Origin: Synergistaceae bacterium
GTDB lineage: Bacteria > Synergistota > Synergistia > Synergistales > Aminobacteriaceae
DNA length: 15,198 nt
Reading direction: 5' to 3'
Assembly: GCA_031273365.1 (NCBI GenBank)
Contig: JAISSA010000286.1
Coordinates: 1 to 15,198 of the forward strand
Made by a program: the position numbers and the translations under genes. The notes under the pieces are model-generated. The model was given only the letters and a program-made list of their open reading frames with translations, did not search any database and was not told the DNA's origin. Every line of letters starts with the position of its first letter. The first letter of the stretch is position 1. Below, piece after piece: positions 13,610-15,198 of this stretch.

Positions 13610-15061
13610 TCAGTCGAAGGACGTCGCCCCCGCTGGGATTGCGTCGGGTTTCCCGGACACCAGCGCCGCGGCCGGCCGGCTGTCGAGGACAGAGGTGACG
13701 GCGAACACGATCAGGCAGACGATCCACTCCATGTAAATCAGGTGGGGCAGGACGCGCGTGGCGGGAACGCAGGTCCAGAGGGCCCAGACGATCAGCGAGG
13801 CCAGGATGGTCCAGAACCCGGCGGATTTTTTACAGAGGCGCGGCGCGTAGAGGCTCGCCAGAATCAGGAGCGTGAACGAGGTGGTGATCGCCAGCGCCGA
13901 GGTGATGGTCTTCAATATCCCGACGACGGTCAGGGCCAGGCCGAAGGAACAGGCGCTGACGAGGAACACCGCGATGCGCGAGGTCAGAAGCTCGGTCTCC
14001 GGGGTGAATTTTTTGGGAGACAGGGGTTTCCAGACGTCCCGGATCAGCAGGGTGGAGCAGCCCATCAGAAGAGCGACGGCGGTGGAGACGTCGGCGGCCC
14101 AGAGGCCGGCGAGGAAAATGCCGCCGATGACGGGGCTGACTCGTGCCGCGATGGTCGGCAGCGCGAGCGCGGGATTGAGCCCCGGGTATTTGGCCGCGGC
14201 CATGACCCCGAAAAGCGCGCACAGAAAGCCCGCGGGCAGGGTGAGGATTCCGCCGATGATGAAGCCGTTGCGCGCCGTTTTTTCGTCCTTCGCGGCCAGG
14301 GCGATCTGAACTACGGCCTGTGTCGTGCAGGCCTGCGTCGTCATGACGGCCATCCACGCCGCGAGAATCGCCGCGCCGATGCCGCTCACGGGGTCGAACC
14401 ACGTCCCTCCGGCGGGCAGGGCCGCGACGACGGCGTCGAAGCCTCCGAAGCTGCTGAACCCGGAAAAGAGGGCGGCAAGCACTCCGACATAGATGATGAT
14501 GACGTTCACGACGTTGGTCAGGCCGCTGGCCCAGTAGCCGCCGACCAGCGTGATGCCGATGAAGACGGCGGCGGAGGCGATCATGCCCGTCGTGGACGTG
14601 AAGATGTCGGGCAGCATCGAGGCCAGAATCGCGCCTCCCGCCACGTACTGCAGGGAGGTGATGGTCATCATGATCAGGAGCTGCGCGAGGACGCCGAGCA
14701 GGCGCGCTCCGCTGCCGAACGCCGATCCCATCATCTCGGGAACCGTGTGCTGGTTCATGCGGCGATACTTTGCGGCCATGACGAGCCCCACGATGATTCC
14801 GCCCGTCCCCCAGGCCCCGTTGTACCAGCCCGCCGAAATCCCCACCGTGTAGGCCTGTTCCGCCACGCCAACGGTCGAGGCCCCTCCCACGGCAAGGCCG
14901 GTTAGCATGACGGCGACCAGCACCGTGGGCAGCTTCTGCCCGGCCAGGAGGTAGTTCAGCATTTTCCCGCCGCTCCCGTGCTTCTGGATCTGCGTGGCCT
15001 TCCAGGACAACAGCGTCAGCACGATCGCGTACGTAATCAGGATTACCAACGGAACATTCAT
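13610..15061 (-). CDS. Sodium:solute symporter family (SSS) transporter
   Basis: This 483-residue membrane protein has about 13 hydrophobic segments and the LeuT-like organisation of the SSS family (proline, pantothenate and other Na+-coupled carriers). Supporting text includes the N-terminal LAGQKLPTVLVAVMLTGLAV, the glycine-rich GGASTVGVAEQAYTVGISAG stretch near residues 58-77, and the second-half LAGLWAADVSTAVALLMGCS segment. The ATG at 15061 follows GAGGAG at 11 bases; an upstream GTG at 15073 overlaps the ribosome binding site and is not credible. The substrate cannot be assigned. It lies about 48 bases downstream of a U-tailed hairpin and is followed by the ABM-domain gene. Confidence 0.88.
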   Translation of the reverse strand: MNVPLVILITYAIVLTLLSWKATQIQKHGSGGKMLNYLLAGQKLPTVLVAVMLTGLAVGGASTVGVAEQAYTVGISAGWYNGAWGTGGIIVGLVMAAKYRRMNQHTVPEMMGSAFGSGARLLGVLAQLLIMMTITSLQYVAGGAILASMLPDIFTSTTGMIASAAVFIGITLVGGYWASGLTNVVNVIIIYVGVLAALFSGFSSFGGFDAVVAALPAGGTWFDPVSGIGAAILAAWMAVMTTQACTTQAVVQIALAAKDEKTARNGFIIGGILTLPAGFLCALFGVMAAAKYPGLNPALALPTIAARVSPVIGGIFLAGLWAADVSTAVALLMGCSTLLIRDVWKPLSPKKFTPETELLTSRIAVFLVSACSFGLALTVVGILKTITSALAITTSFTLLILASLYAPRLCKKSAGFWTILASLIVWALWTCVPATRVLPHLIYMEWIVCLIVFAVTSVLDSRPAAALVSGKPDAIPAGATSFD

Positions 15062-15108
15062 TTGTATTTCCACTCCTCAAAATTAGATCCCCGTCGCTGA
15101 AACGGAGT

Positions 15109-15152
15109 AAAAAAAGAGGGCCTCCTTCGCGTATTGCTGCGAGGAAGCCCTC
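15109..15152 (-). terminator. U-tailed hairpin upstream of the SSS transporter (terminator or attenuator)
   Basis: GAGGGC plus the following pyrimidine-rich arm (15116-15130) pairs with 15139-15152, with one bulge and one mismatch. On the minus strand seven U follow (15115-15109). Only about 47 bases separate it from the transporter ATG and no convincing promoter fits there, so it may be a leader attenuator rather than the end of an upstream gene. Confidence 0.7.
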
Positions 15153-15198
15153 AGTCTTTACGAGTTTGATTCGGTTTCAGAGCTGACAGCACGCGGCC

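Noticed and set aside
13196..14905. A 569-codon plus-strand frame opposite the SSS transporter and ABM gene
   Set aside because: The sequence is extremely Asp/Gly/Arg-rich and antisense to two well supported genes.

Overview
The window is a GC-rich bacterial segment whose core is a complete, leftward-transcribed glycine reductase operon. Its two selenoproteins each contain an in-frame UGA. A glycine riboswitch precedes the operon and an alanine/glycine:cation symporter follows it. This points to an anaerobe that ferments amino acids by Stickland-type reactions. The grd content, GC-rich coding and strong AGGAGG ribosome binding sites fit Synergistota or a clostridial relative. I lean to Synergistota, but the sequence alone cannot settle it.

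Layout, left to right. (1) 1-1605 is a decayed accessory zone. It holds the 3' part of a phage-type zinc metallopeptidase, two same-frame pieces of an Rpn/PD-(D/E)XK-like gene split by an intergenic repeat, a possible antitoxin tail and GC-rich tandem sequence. (2) 1606-2874 (minus) is an M48/Ste24-type membrane protease. (3) 3105-3683 (plus) is a GlpP-type antiterminator followed by a perfect 15-bp hairpin. (4) 3882-5282 (minus) is an AGCS symporter. (5) 5608-12607 (minus) is, in transcription order, grdX, trxA, grdE, grdA, grdB, grdC, grdD. (6) 12667-12891 (minus) is the glycine riboswitch and its probable promoter. (7) 12953-13176 is a repeat and a strong terminator. (8) 13238-15061 (minus) is a sodium:solute symporter followed by a small ABM-domain protein, with a terminator or attenuator hairpin just upstream.

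How the genes work together: glycine is imported, probably by the AGCS carrier, and sensed by the riboswitch. GrdB/GrdE (protein B) activate glycine, and selenoprotein GrdA carries it as a Se-carboxymethyl group. GrdC/GrdD (protein C) release acetyl phosphate. TrxA supplies electrons. The usual thioredoxin reductase gene trxB is not in the operon. Sec insertion needs selA/B/C/D, which must lie elsewhere.

I did not find a plainly new system. The least explained features are a family of GC-rich intergenic elements with inverted ends (five copies in 15 kb), tandem repeats inside grdX and between grdB and grdC, and a structured leader between grdD and the symporter.
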